64,000 nt of DNA from Tenacibaculum sp. Bg11-29 (lineage in GTDB: Bacteria; Bacteroidota; Bacteroidia; Flavobacteriales; Flavobacteriaceae): assembly GCF_002836595.1 (NCBI RefSeq), contig NZ_PJBB01000003.1:1921001-1985000 (forward strand). The letters run 5' to 3'. Numbering within the stretch: the first letter of the stretch is position 1; each line of letters starts with the position of its first letter. This document shows, piece by piece, positions 18,594-26,628 of the stretch. Under the pieces are notes generated by a model. The model did no database searches and was not told where the DNA came from. It was given only the letters and a program-made list of their open reading frames with translations. The position numbers and the translations under genes are program-made.

Positions 18594-19769
18594 TTAAACT
18601 CTTTCTATTACCATTGCACTGGCACCACCACCACCGTTACAAATACCAGCAGCTCCAATTTTTGCATCGTTTTGTTTAAGTATTGATGTTAAAGCAATAA
18701 TTATTCTTGCTCCAGAAACCCCTAATGGATGTCCTAAAGAAACAGCACCACCATTTACATTTACTTTATCGGCAGATAAACCTAATATTTTCATGTTTGC
18801 TAAACCAACAATAGAGAATGCTTCGTTTAGTTCGAAGTAATCTACATCATCTATAGCAACACCAGCTTTGGCTAATGCTTTTGGTAAAGCTTTTGCAGGA
18901 GCAGTTGTAAACCATTTAGGTTCATGAGCAGCATCAGCATACCCTTTAATTTTAGCAAGAGGAGTTAAACCTAATTCTAAAGCTTTATCTGCCGACATTA
19001 AAACCAATGCAGCACCACCATCATTAATAGTTGATGCATTTGCAGCAGTTACTGTTCCGTCTTTAGTAAAAGCAGCACGTAAAGCAGGAATTTTCTCCAT
19101 TTTCACATTTTTATATTCTTCATCTTCAGAAAAAATAACTGGTTCACCACGACGTTGAGGTATTTCTACAGGTACAATTTCATCAGCATATTTACCTTCT
19201 TTCCATGCATTTGCAGAACGTGTATAAGATTCAATAGCAAAAGCATCTTGGTCTTCTCTAGTAAACTCATATTCAGTAGCACATTCATCAGCACAAACTC
19301 CCATTGCAACTTGCTCATAAGCATCAACTAAACCATCTTTTTGTAGGCCGTCTTCCATCTTAATAGGTCCAAATTTAGAACCAGTTCTTGCATGTTGATA
19401 ATGAGGAATCATACTCATGTTTTCCATACCACCAGCAACTACAACTTCTGCATCACCTAAAGCAATTGTTTGCGCAGCTAACATGATAGATTTCATACCC
19501 GAAGAACAAACTTTATTAACAGTAGTACAAGGTACAGTATTCGGAATTCCAGCAAAAATAGCGGCTTGACGTGCAGGAGCTTGTCCTAATCCGGCAGAAA
19601 CTACATTTCCCATAAAAACCTCTTCAACCATTTCTGGTTTTAAGTTTATTTTATCTAGGGCACCTTTAATTGCTATAGCTCCTAATTTTGGTGCTGGTAT
19701 TGTTGATAAAGATCCTAAGAAACTACCTATCGGTGTTCTTGCAACTGATACAATAACTACTTCTTTCAT
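18594..19769 (-). CDS. acetyl-CoA C-acetyltransferase (thiolase)
   Basis: The 391-aa protein is a complete thiolase: nucleophile Cys88 in VNKVCSSGMKS, the conserved NEAF motif, the His of GHPLG, and the acid/base Cys of GICNGGGGAS near the C-terminus. It either condenses two acetyl-CoA to acetoacetyl-CoA or performs the thiolytic step of fatty acid degradation; sequence reading does not settle which direction dominates. It is transcribed divergently from the HDIG phosphohydrolase gene, and the NlpC/P60 gene follows closely. Confidence 0.95.
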   Translation of the reverse strand: MKEVVIVSVARTPIGSFLGSLSTIPAPKLGAIAIKGALDKINLKPEMVEEVFMGNVVSAGLGQAPARQAAIFAGIPNTVPCTTVNKVCSSGMKSIMLAAQTIALGDAEVVVAGGMENMSMIPHYQHARTGSKFGPIKMEDGLQKDGLVDAYEQVAMGVCADECATEYEFTREDQDAFAIESYTRSANAWKEGKYADEIVPVEIPQRRGEPVIFSEDEEYKNVKMEKIPALRAAFTKDGTVTAANASTINDGGAALVLMSADKALELGLTPLAKIKGYADAAHEPKWFTTAPAKALPKALAKAGVAIDDVDYFELNEAFSIVGLANMKILGLSADKVNVNGGAVSLGHPLGVSGARIIIALTSILKQNDAKIGAAGICNGGGGASAMVIERV

Positions 19770-19802
19770 ATATTTGGGTGTATTGTGTTAAGATTTGTTC
19801 TG

Positions 19803-19833
19803 CGAAAATAACCATTTTATAATAAGTACTCAA
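19803..19833 (-). promoter_or_regulatory. candidate thiolase promoter
   Basis: On the minus strand TTG (19831-19833) is separated by 20 bp from TATTTTCG (19803-19810), one mismatch from TAnnTTTG. The leader to the ATG is about 34 nt. On the plus strand, TATATTTA at 19849-19856 is a possible -7 variant for the divergent phosphohydrolase gene. Confidence 0.5.
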
Positions 19834-19874
19834 ATAATAGAGAAAGGTTATATTTACATTTTTAAACAAAAAAT

Positions 19875-21923
19875 ATGAGCAATTTCATAAACAAGTTATA
19901 TAAGAATAATGCAATTATTTATAAGGTATTATTATTTTTAATTGCTGTTGTGGCAATAGTATATTTGTTTCCTAAAGGTGGGCAATTTAAGTATGATTTT
20001 CCTCAGGGAAAACCTTGGCAGTATGATAATTTGTATGCTCCATTTGACTTTGCAATTCAAAAAACAGATGATGAAATCGTTAAAGAAACTAGAGAAATTA
20101 GAGGCAATGTTAAAAAGTATTTTGTTTATGATAAAAAAATTGAAAATCAAGTTTTAACATCTTACAACGATAAAAAAAAATCAACAGACTCTTTAACCAA
20201 AAAAGAAATAAATACTTTAAAAGTTTTAGGAAAACGAATTATAAAAAAAATATATAAGTATGGCTTTTTAGATGATATAAGTATAAATAAAGCAAAGAAA
20301 GGAGAACTTATAATTTTAAGAAAAGGGAATTCAATAGAAGATATTTCTTTTTCTAAGCTAATTCAATCTAAAGATGTATTAAAATTTATATCTAAGAACT
20401 TAAAAGGAATCGGGGTATATCAAAAAGGGCTGCTTTTAGATCATTTATCGGAAGTAATTAAGGCGAACGTTACTTTTGATGCTAAGTATAGCGATAAAGA
20501 GTTAAAAGAAGCTTTAAAGAGTATCTCTTATGCTAAAGGAAAAGTATCTAAGGGGGAATTAATAATTTTAAAAGGAGACATTGTAGAAGGGAAAAATTTT
20601 AATGTTTTAAAGTCGTATGAAACAGCTTCTGGTTCTCAAACATGGACAAAAGTAAACTCTTATTGGATTATATTTGGATACACCATTCTAGTAGCCTTAG
20701 CCTTGTTAATGCAGCTACTTTTTCTTCATAAATACCGATTAGATATTTTTAATAATAATAATAAAGTAACCTTTATTTTCTTTAATATCTTTTTAATGAT
20801 TTTTGTACAAACACTTGTAGTTGAATACAATGCTGAGTATTTGTATGTGGTTCCGTTAAGTATTTTGCCAATTGTGTTAAAAGCTTTTTTTGATGCAAGA
20901 TTAGGGTTGTTTACACATGTACTAACAGTGTTATTATTAGGGTTTATAGTGCCTAATAGTTTTGAGTTTATATACTTGCATATTATTGCAGGTATCGTAA
21001 CTATATTAACTGTTTCTGAGCTTTATAAAAGAGCAAGTTTGTTTGTAGCAATAGGGCAAATTACTTTAATTTATATGATTACCTATTTTGCTTTCTCTAT
21101 TTTAAAAGAGGGGAGTGCAGATACCATAAATTGGAAGTATTTTGGTTTGTTTGCCGCAAATGGTTTAATGTCTTTCCTTGCAGTATTCTTTATTTATTTT
21201 TATGAAAAATTATTTGGGTTGGTTTCAGATGTAACTTTATTAGAACTGTCAAACACCAATTCAAAATTATTAAGAGAACTAAACGAGAAAGCACCAGGAA
21301 CCTTTCAGCATTCAATGCAAGTAGCAAATTTAGCAGAAGCCGCAGCAAACGAAATAGGTGCTAACTCAATGTTGGTAAGAACAGGCGCTTTGTACCATGA
21401 TATTGGTAAGATGGCAAAACCAATGTATTTTACAGAAAACCAATCAACAGGAGTAAACCCACACAACGTTTTACAGCCTAAAGATAGTGCCAGGATAATT
21501 TTAGATCATGTTATTAATGGTATTGAAATAGCAAAGAAAAACAAATTACCAGATAGAATTATTGATTTTATAAGAACCCACCATGGTACAAGTGTAACGT
21601 ATTATTTTTATAAGCAAGAATTAGAGAATAATCCAGGTAAAGAAGTTAATATTAAAAAATTTCAATACCAAGGACCAATTCCGTTTTCAAAAGAAACAGC
21701 AATTTTAATGATGTGTGATTCGGCAGAAGCAGCATCAAAAAGTTTAAAAAACCCAACCGCACAATCAATAGATAATTTAATTGATAAAATTATAGACAAG
21801 CAAAAAAACGATAATCAGTTCCTGAATTCTGATATTACGTTTAGAGAAATAGAAAAAATAAAAAAAATTATTAAGAATAAGTTGATGAATATCTACCACT
21901 TACGTGTTGAGTATCCAGATTAG
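19875..21923 (+). CDS. PgpH-like 7TM-HD cyclic-di-AMP phosphodiesterase
   Basis: The 682-aa membrane protein has an N-terminal helix (about 15-33), a long extracytoplasmic 7TMR-HDED-type domain (about 35-255), about seven membrane helices (about 262-450), and a C-terminal HD domain. The HD domain has His479 (FQHSMQVANLAE), H508-D509 (LYHDIGKM) and a later RTHHGTS motif. This is the PgpH architecture; PgpH hydrolyses c-di-AMP and thereby influences potassium and wall homeostasis. All HD metal ligands appear present. It is a single gene between the divergent thiolase and the tRNA cluster. Confidence 0.9.
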   Translation: MSNFINKLYKNNAIIYKVLLFLIAVVAIVYLFPKGGQFKYDFPQGKPWQYDNLYAPFDFAIQKTDDEIVKETREIRGNVKKYFVYDKKIENQVLTSYNDKKKSTDSLTKKEINTLKVLGKRIIKKIYKYGFLDDISINKAKKGELIILRKGNSIEDISFSKLIQSKDVLKFISKNLKGIGVYQKGLLLDHLSEVIKANVTFDAKYSDKELKEALKSISYAKGKVSKGELIILKGDIVEGKNFNVLKSYETASGSQTWTKVNSYWIIFGYTILVALALLMQLLFLHKYRLDIFNNNNKVTFIFFNIFLMIFVQTLVVEYNAEYLYVVPLSILPIVLKAFFDARLGLFTHVLTVLLLGFIVPNSFEFIYLHIIAGIVTILTVSELYKRASLFVAIGQITLIYMITYFAFSILKEGSADTINWKYFGLFAANGLMSFLAVFFIYFYEKLFGLVSDVTLLELSNTNSKLLRELNEKAPGTFQHSMQVANLAEAAANEIGANSMLVRTGALYHDIGKMAKPMYFTENQSTGVNPHNVLQPKDSARIILDHVINGIEIAKKNKLPDRIIDFIRTHHGTSVTYYFYKQELENNPGKEVNIKKFQYQGPIPFSKETAILMMCDSAEAASKSLKNPTAQSIDNLIDKIIDKQKNDNQFLNSDITFREIEKIKKIIKNKLMNIYHLRVEYPD

Positions 21924-22022
21924 GATAAAATTTCTTTTAAAAAACTTGTGAAAACAGATATCTCTTCGTAGATTTGCACTCGCAATTTTGAACTCTTATT
22001 TAGAGAGTTTAATTATCTCAAC

Positions 22023-22106
22023 GGAGAGATGGCAGAGTGGTAATGCAGCAGATTGCTAATCTGTAACCGGGTAACTGGTTCCAGGGTTCGAGTCCCTGTC
22101 TCTCCG
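22023..22106 (+). tRNA. tRNA-Ser(GCT)
   Basis: An 84-nt class II tRNA. Acceptor arms GGAGAGA (22023-22029) and TCTCTCC (22099-22105) pair perfectly and are followed by discriminator G. The anticodon loop TTGCTAA gives GCT; there is a variable arm and a T-loop GTTCGAG. The 3' CCA is not encoded. Confidence 0.95.
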
Positions 22107-22120
22107 CAACAAATTGCACT

Positions 22121-22195
22121 CGGGGTGTAGCGTAGCCCGGTCATCGCGCCTCGTTTGGGACGAGGAGGTCGCAGGTTCGAATCCTGCCACCCCGA
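22121..22195 (+). tRNA. tRNA-Pro(TGG)
   Basis: A 75-nt tRNA. Acceptor arms CGGGGTG (22121-22127) and CACCCCG (22188-22194) pair perfectly with discriminator A. The anticodon loop TTTGGGA reads TGG, and the T-loop is GTTCGAAT. No encoded CCA. It lies 14 nt after tRNA-Ser. Confidence 0.95.
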
Positions 22196-22224
22196 CACTG
22201 TTTTCGTAGAAACATAAAAACTAC

Positions 22225-22298
22225 GGGCTCTTAGCTCAGCTGGATAGAGCACCTCCCTTCTAAGGAGGCGGTCGGAGGTTCGAATCCTCCAGGGCTCA
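22225..22298 (+). tRNA. tRNA-Arg(TCT)
   Basis: A 74-nt tRNA. Acceptor arms GGGCTCT (22225-22231) and AGGGCTC (22291-22297) pair with two G-U wobbles; the discriminator is A. The anticodon loop CTTCTAA gives TCT, and the T-stem is GGAGG/CCTCC. It is the last tRNA before the accessory region. Confidence 0.94.
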
Positions 22299-22301
22299 CT
22301 T

Positions 22302-22330
22302 AAAGCTTCACAGAAATGTGAGGCTTTTTT
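22302..22330 (+). terminator. terminator of the tRNA operon
   Basis: AAAGCTTCACA (22302-22312) pairs with TGTGAGGCTTT (22317-22327) with one T-G wobble across a GAAA tetraloop, followed by T residues. It closes the Ser-Pro-Arg tRNA transcript. Confidence 0.85.
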
Positions 22331-22377
22331 GTTGTTATAAACTTTGTAAGAATCAATAATAAGTTATTTTGAAAACA

Positions 22378-22524
22378 GTCATTGCGAGGTATTAAGTAAG
22401 CTGCTATTAGTTTGTGCTTTTAATTTATGAGATTACTACGTCGTACCTCCTCGGAATGACGTTTAAAAAAATGTTATTTGAAAACTGTCATTGAGAGATA
22501 CTAAGTAAGCTGTTGTTAATTGCT
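22378..22524. repeat. GTCATTGCGAG-type palindromic element plus partial second copy
   Basis: A complete element at 22378-22461 starts GTCATTGCGAGGTA and ends TACCTCCTCGGAATGAC, an imperfect terminal inverted repeat. A second, truncated copy begins at 22487 with GTCATTGAGAG and shares the following AAGTAAGCTG block. The same terminal words form the arrays at 33.2-33.9 and 35.0-35.8 kb, so this is a dispersed repeat family. The stretch from the tRNA terminator to 22596 holds nothing else. Confidence 0.75.
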
Positions 22525-22596
22525 TTTTAAGTTTAAGATATTGTTAAGCTTTTATTTAAAATCTAATTAATTTCTTTTAAAGTATAAATAAAAAAT

Positions 22597-22604
22597 TATA
22601 TTTG
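22597..22604 (+). promoter_or_regulatory. -7 promoter element of the CARDB-like secreted protein gene
   Basis: TATATTTG matches TAnnTTTG exactly, 25 bp upstream of the ATG at 22629, with an A-rich leader. No TTG is seen at the expected -33 distance. Confidence 0.55.
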
Positions 22605-22628
22605 CGGTAAACAAAAAAAAATAAAACT

Positions 22629-23612
22629 ATGAAAAAATTATTCACACTCATTTCTTTTCTTACTTTTTTAATATCACATTCACAAATACTTAAAATTAGT
22701 AACAAAATTCTAGATACTAATAATTGTGTAAGTCAGTTTAATGTAAAAATTAACCTTCAAGAAAATGATGAAAAAACCTATTATTTAAACCTGAATGATA
22801 GACCAGATAAAATACCTTTAACATTAGATAATAATGGTCAAACTGTTACAACTATAACAAATATTTCAAAAGACATCACCATTACACTTATGACAGATGT
22901 TGTCGTTAAAGTTCTGTTTTTTCCAGTAACTGTTCCAACTGCTTTATATAGCGTAAATTTAAACAAGTGTCCCAAGGATTCAAATTCAGGTAATCCTGAT
23001 TTAGAATATATCGAAGCATTAATTACAAGTGAGTGTAATTCATGCAGCTCTCCATTAAGTAATTTAAATGGTAATCGACATATTTTATCTAAATATGGAG
23101 GCTCAATTAATATTAATCAAATTATTATCAAAAATTCAGGATCAGTAAAATCAAATACAACTAAAATAAAATATTACTTATCTTCTAATACTACAATAGA
23201 AGAAAATATTGACTATGTTTTAACAACTGAAACAGCTATACCTGCCATAAATGCAAACTCATCTAAGTCAGTAGGTCAGAGTATATTTGGTAGTGATATA
23301 GGTAATTCTATAACTTTTGGTTACTATTATATTATTGGGGAAATTGATGGAGAAAATCAAATAACAGAGGAAAATGAAAATAATAATACATTTATTATTC
23401 CTGTTAGATATAGAGAAAATTTTAATTCAAGATCAGGAGGTAGATTAATAAAAGATCTTTTATTTGTTAGAAATATTAATGGTCAATTAATGAATAAAAA
23501 AACTATTATTACTAATAAAGAAGAAGAAAAACAAATAATTACAACTTTACCTAAAGGCTTATACTTTATAGAAAAAAATGGTAAAAAGAGTAAATTATAC
23601 AAACAAAATTAA
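22629..23612 (+). CDS. secreted CARDB-like protein with putative type IX sorting tail
   Basis: The 327-aa protein has a signal peptide (about 1-18). An N-terminal domain is of unknown type, and a CARDB-like beta-sandwich follows (about 140-255). The CARDB signatures are IIIKNSGSVKSNTTKIKYYLS, where a hydrophobic strand precedes a ligand loop, and the closing TEENENNNTF. The C-terminus (about 278-327) resembles a type A type IX secretion signal: VRNINGQLMNKK, then LPKGLYFIEKNGKKSKL. Such proteins are exported across the outer membrane. It is monocistronic, with its own -7 element and terminator, at the start of the accessory region. Confidence 0.7.
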   Translation: MKKLFTLISFLTFLISHSQILKISNKILDTNNCVSQFNVKINLQENDEKTYYLNLNDRPDKIPLTLDNNGQTVTTITNISKDITITLMTDVVVKVLFFPVTVPTALYSVNLNKCPKDSNSGNPDLEYIEALITSECNSCSSPLSNLNGNRHILSKYGGSININQIIIKNSGSVKSNTTKIKYYLSSNTTIEENIDYVLTTETAIPAINANSSKSVGQSIFGSDIGNSITFGYYYIIGEIDGENQITEENENNNTFIIPVRYRENFNSRSGGRLIKDLLFVRNINGQLMNKKTIITNKEEEKQIITTLPKGLYFIEKNGKKSKLYKQN

Positions 23613-23631
23613 CTTTTTTTTTGAATAAAAG

Positions 23632-23662
23632 AAAAACTCACTGTAAAAAGTGAGTTTTTTTT
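23632..23662 (+). terminator. terminator of the CARDB-like gene
   Basis: A perfect 11-bp stem pairs AAAAACTCACT (23632-23642) with AGTGAGTTTTT (23649-23659) across GTAAAA and is followed by further T residues. Confidence 0.88.
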
Positions 23663-23749
23663 ATTTATAAAAGCTTTTGATGCCTATTAGCATGTAATGA
23701 AGAGCAACATAAGTTGGTTAAAATGAATTGGTATAAAAAAACTTTATAA

Positions 23750-24229
23750 GATAGAGTACAGAATAATTTAATAACAGTTCAAACAAAGTATAATGATCAT
23801 ATTACCGAACTTTCAAAACGATTAAATGTTGAGTATCATTTTATAGTAGTTAATCTCTTAGGAGGTGATTTATTGCTAAAGGTAGCGCGACATACTTTTG
23901 GTACCATTGGTTCACGTTTATTTGTAGAGCCTGATGTGCTAAGAGCTTTAATGGGGAATGAACGCGATGATGTTGATATTATTTATAAAGATGTATATCC
24001 TGAAGCGTTAAGAGATGAATGGCATCTTAAAATTATAGCGAATAATAAAACGAACATTTCTAAAATGTATGTGTATGAATTAGAATACTTAATTAATAAT
24101 AGCGCTAATAGAATAAAAAAGTATATGTATTCCTCTTTTTTACTAGAAACAGCACAATTAGAAGATAAAGAAACAACAAAGTCTTTTAAGCTTTCTACTC
24201 AAGCTTATTTACCTGTTATAAAAAAATAG
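23750..24229 (+). pseudogene. C-terminal remnant of a tyrosine recombinase
   Basis: The open frame starts immediately after a stop at 23747-23749 and has no proper start codon upstream of the conserved part. It encodes a stretch with KYNDHITELSKRLNVEYHF, then the recombinase motif ARHTFGTIGSRLFV, LRALMGNERDD and IIYKDVYPEALRDEWHLKII, where the Tyr of IIYKD aligns with the catalytic tyrosine. The SAM-like N-terminal domain and the first catalytic Arg/Lys motifs are missing, so it cannot be an active integrase. It probably marks an old integration event next to the tRNA genes. A downstream tail (about 110 codons from TTG 23873 in total) keeps an open frame, so a short product may still be made. 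Confidence 0.7.
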
Positions 24230-24235
24230 CTTATT

Positions 24236-24297
24236 AACGGTTAGTATAAGAAACGTAGGGCAGGTGATAAGCACTTTCGTTTCGGTTTATTACTTAG
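24236..24297. repeat. structured intergenic repeat, copy 1
   Basis: About 62 bp closely similar to 26332-26393 (shared AACGGTTAGTATA, GTAGGGCAG, TGATAAGCACTT, TTTCGG and ACTTAG blocks). It contains stem arms GAAACG (24250-24255) and CGTTTC (24278-24283). It is the uninterrupted form of the site that carries a MITE in copy 2. The following bases to 24435 are noncoding, AT-rich, and lead into the 3' end of the membrane protein gene. Confidence 0.7.
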
Positions 24298-24435
24298 CTA
24301 TATATAAATATTTTGCTTTTATTTTTTCTATTATTAATGCCAAATTTTATATTCAACGGATTTTGTTAATATTCACAGAACTTTGGAGTTTGCACTTATT
24401 AGTTATGTTTTATGCACGTTGTAAGCAGTTGGGTT

Positions 24436-26196
24436 TTATTTCTTCAGGTATCTAACAAATGATTCCGTAAAACTTGCTAACAAAATTAGACTTAATATTT
24501 TTTGAATAAGCTCAATAACTTGTGTAATCTTTATATCAAAACCGTTTAAAAAGAATTTTGTCCCCACAGAAAAGGGAACAACATTTTTAATACTAAATAT
24601 AATCGATTGCAAAAAATCCTTGATAGTTTGAGTCGTATTATCTAAGTTTAAGGAAAATCGATAATCAACTAATCTCCCTCCTGAATTAAAACCTGTAAAT
24701 AGGTAAATTGAAGCGGAGATTAATATAAGAAAGAGTAATAATATCAGTGATTTTGAAACGTTTTCTCCATATGAACTTATATTTTTATGTAAGGATAATA
24801 AAAAATACTCAAAATAATTTTTATTTTTTAATGAGATTTCTTTTTTAGATTCTTGTTCTGAAATATAAAACTTACCAGAATTTATGTAATCACTATTCTT
24901 TTGAAAACTTGCTTTAAGTTTTGAATAGATATTTTTGTTAATCAATAAATTTTCAATCTTATCATTGACTTTATTTTCGTCTTGGACTTTAAATCTGTTG
25001 AAGAATTTTTTAGTTACTAATTCCCACTCACAGTTTTTAAATTTTGCATTGTCAATGTCCAGATTTTTGAAACCAATATTTTTAAAATTTATGTCTTGAA
25101 AAACAAAGTTTGTCAAGTTTGTATATCCAAAGTCTACTTTACAAGTATCATAAATCTTATTATGGTCAAAGAATGAAGGGTAAGAATGGAATGTAGTTCC
25201 TTGTATAAATAATTCGTTACTAAAATGAGTATCACTCAAATAAAATTGTCCTTTTACGTCACAGTTATTAAAGACAAATTTTTCAATTGTTTTAAGTCTA
25301 TTTTGAAACCCCCAAAAGATATTTTCGATGATTGTATTCTTAATGAATTTAAAGCTTATAATTTTCCAAAAATTAATTCTAAAAGAAAAAAAACTACAGT
25401 CGTGAGAATAAAAGTCCTTAAGGTTGTTTAATGTAATAGTTATTCTGCGATCAATATTGCATTCTGTGAACTCAATTTTATCTACTTCATCGAAGTCGTC
25501 AGGCAATGATATGAAAATGTCCTGTTTGAAATTAGATAACTCTGTGCTTTTAAGCACATTTGTTTTATGTAGATTCAAATTTTTAAATTCAATTTTTGAT
25601 ATCTTAAAACCAATTCTAATTTCAGTTCTAAATACGTTTATGTTATCTATTTTAGATTTTATTCCTTTTTTATGAATATCATTATTTTCAAAATTCAAAT
25701 CATCAACTGTAGATGACTCTATGGTTATTTTTGAAGAAATTGAATCGATATGTGAAAATGAGTGATCTATCGAAGAGTCATTAATACGAATATTCTCTAT
25801 TGTAGACTCATTACGCACTAAAAAACCATTGAAGAATTTCGATTCGTGAACCCAAATAGATTGAAGATTTGAATTATCAAAATAAGTTTTGAAGGTTTTA
25901 AACTTAGCCTCTTTGTATTCTGAAATATCTAAACACAATAGTTTTAAATCTTTTATTGTAGCATCTTCAAAAAAGATTCCATAAAGCGATGAATCTTTTA
26001 CTTCAATTTCTAAGTCATTAAGTTTTATGTCTTTTACATATAACATAACATCTTTGTCTTCAATTCCCTGAATTATTATAAGAGCTTTTTCTGAAATATT
26101 ATTGTCTATAATAAATGTATCATCTATGAGAATATGTTTGTTATCTCTAAGTAGACTTTTATAATTTGAACTGTCAATTTTAAATTCCATTGTCAA
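24436..26196 (-). CDS. pentapeptide-repeat-like protein with C-terminal membrane pair
   Basis: In the 586-aa protein, most of residues 30-400 form irregular repeats of short hydrophobic strands with Phe/Leu/Ile every five residues, for example KFVFNNCDVKGQFYLSD, FVFQDINFKNIGFKNLD and AKFKNCEWEL. This suggests a right-handed beta-helix of the pentapeptide type. A linker (about 418-460) has YSKLKASFQKNSDYINSGKFY, common between such helices and membrane tails. Two hydrophobic segments follow (about 490-510 and 560-580), separated by a loop with SIKNVVPFSVG, as in two-helix channel-like tails. Function is unknown; a membrane effector or sensor is conceivable. It stands alone between two structured repeats, 26 bp downstream of a MITE. 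Confidence 0.6.
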   Translation of the reverse strand: MTMEFKIDSSNYKSLLRDNKHILIDDTFIIDNNISEKALIIIQGIEDKDVMLYVKDIKLNDLEIEVKDSSLYGIFFEDATIKDLKLLCLDISEYKEAKFKTFKTYFDNSNLQSIWVHESKFFNGFLVRNESTIENIRINDSSIDHSFSHIDSISSKITIESSTVDDLNFENNDIHKKGIKSKIDNINVFRTEIRIGFKISKIEFKNLNLHKTNVLKSTELSNFKQDIFISLPDDFDEVDKIEFTECNIDRRITITLNNLKDFYSHDCSFFSFRINFWKIISFKFIKNTIIENIFWGFQNRLKTIEKFVFNNCDVKGQFYLSDTHFSNELFIQGTTFHSYPSFFDHNKIYDTCKVDFGYTNLTNFVFQDINFKNIGFKNLDIDNAKFKNCEWELVTKKFFNRFKVQDENKVNDKIENLLINKNIYSKLKASFQKNSDYINSGKFYISEQESKKEISLKNKNYFEYFLLSLHKNISSYGENVSKSLILLLFLILISASIYLFTGFNSGGRLVDYRFSLNLDNTTQTIKDFLQSIIFSIKNVVPFSVGTKFFLNGFDIKITQVIELIQKILSLILLASFTESFVRYLKK

Positions 26197-26218
26197 TATT
26201 TGTAGTGCCTTGCTGCTA

Positions 26219-26335
26219 ACGGCAGTCTGTCTAATAACTTAAAATAACCCCTCAGAGAATCCTGTATTTGTTTTTTTTAAAGATAGCCCTCCGAATATTA
26301 AAGTTACAAAAATAGGTTTTTAGACAGTCTGACGG
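26219..26335. mobile_element. 109-bp MITE with 4-bp target duplication
   Basis: The element spans 26223-26331. The left end CAGTCTGTCTAATAACTTA and the complement of the right end, CAGACTGTCTAAAAACCTA, agree at 16 of 19 positions. ACGG occurs directly on both sides (26219-26222 and 26332-26335). Removing the element plus one ACGG restores TAACGGTTAGTATA, which is exactly the sequence of the uninterrupted repeat copy at 24235 onward. It has no coding capacity. A minus-strand TATTTTTG (26307-26314) inside it points towards the membrane protein gene. Confidence 0.75.
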
Positions 26336-26393
26336 TTAGTATATGGAAAGTAGGGCAGTTGATAAGCACTTACTTTCGGATTTACACTTAGCC
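26332..26393. repeat. structured intergenic repeat, copy 2
   Basis: Similar to 24236-24297 over about 62 bp. The stem arms are GAAAGT (26346-26351) and ACTTTC (26372-26377), different from copy 1 but still complementary, so pairing is conserved by compensatory changes. The following 26394-26628 is noncoding with many GGCTTT/TTGGC words and no credible gene. Confidence 0.65.
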
Positions 26394-26628
26394 CTATTTT
26401 TTATTTTTATCTTTTCGTTTTTTCTAATATATATATGGCGGACTTTGCAAACAAGCATAAACCTTTGTTTTAGAACTTTTCGCCCTATTTTTTATATACA
26501 TTGTTGCCTGCTGGCTTTTCTTTTCGCAAACTTGCTAGCGTTGGCAGAAGACATACTCTTTGACAAGTTTTGGCTTTAGCAGTTGGCTTTTGAGCGACTT
26601 GGCAATGTGTATGGCTTTTAGCGTGGGA

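Noticed and set aside
23750..24229. Functional integrase
   Set aside because: Only the C-terminal part with the HxxR-like and Tyr motifs remains; the N-terminal domain and first catalytic residues are missing.
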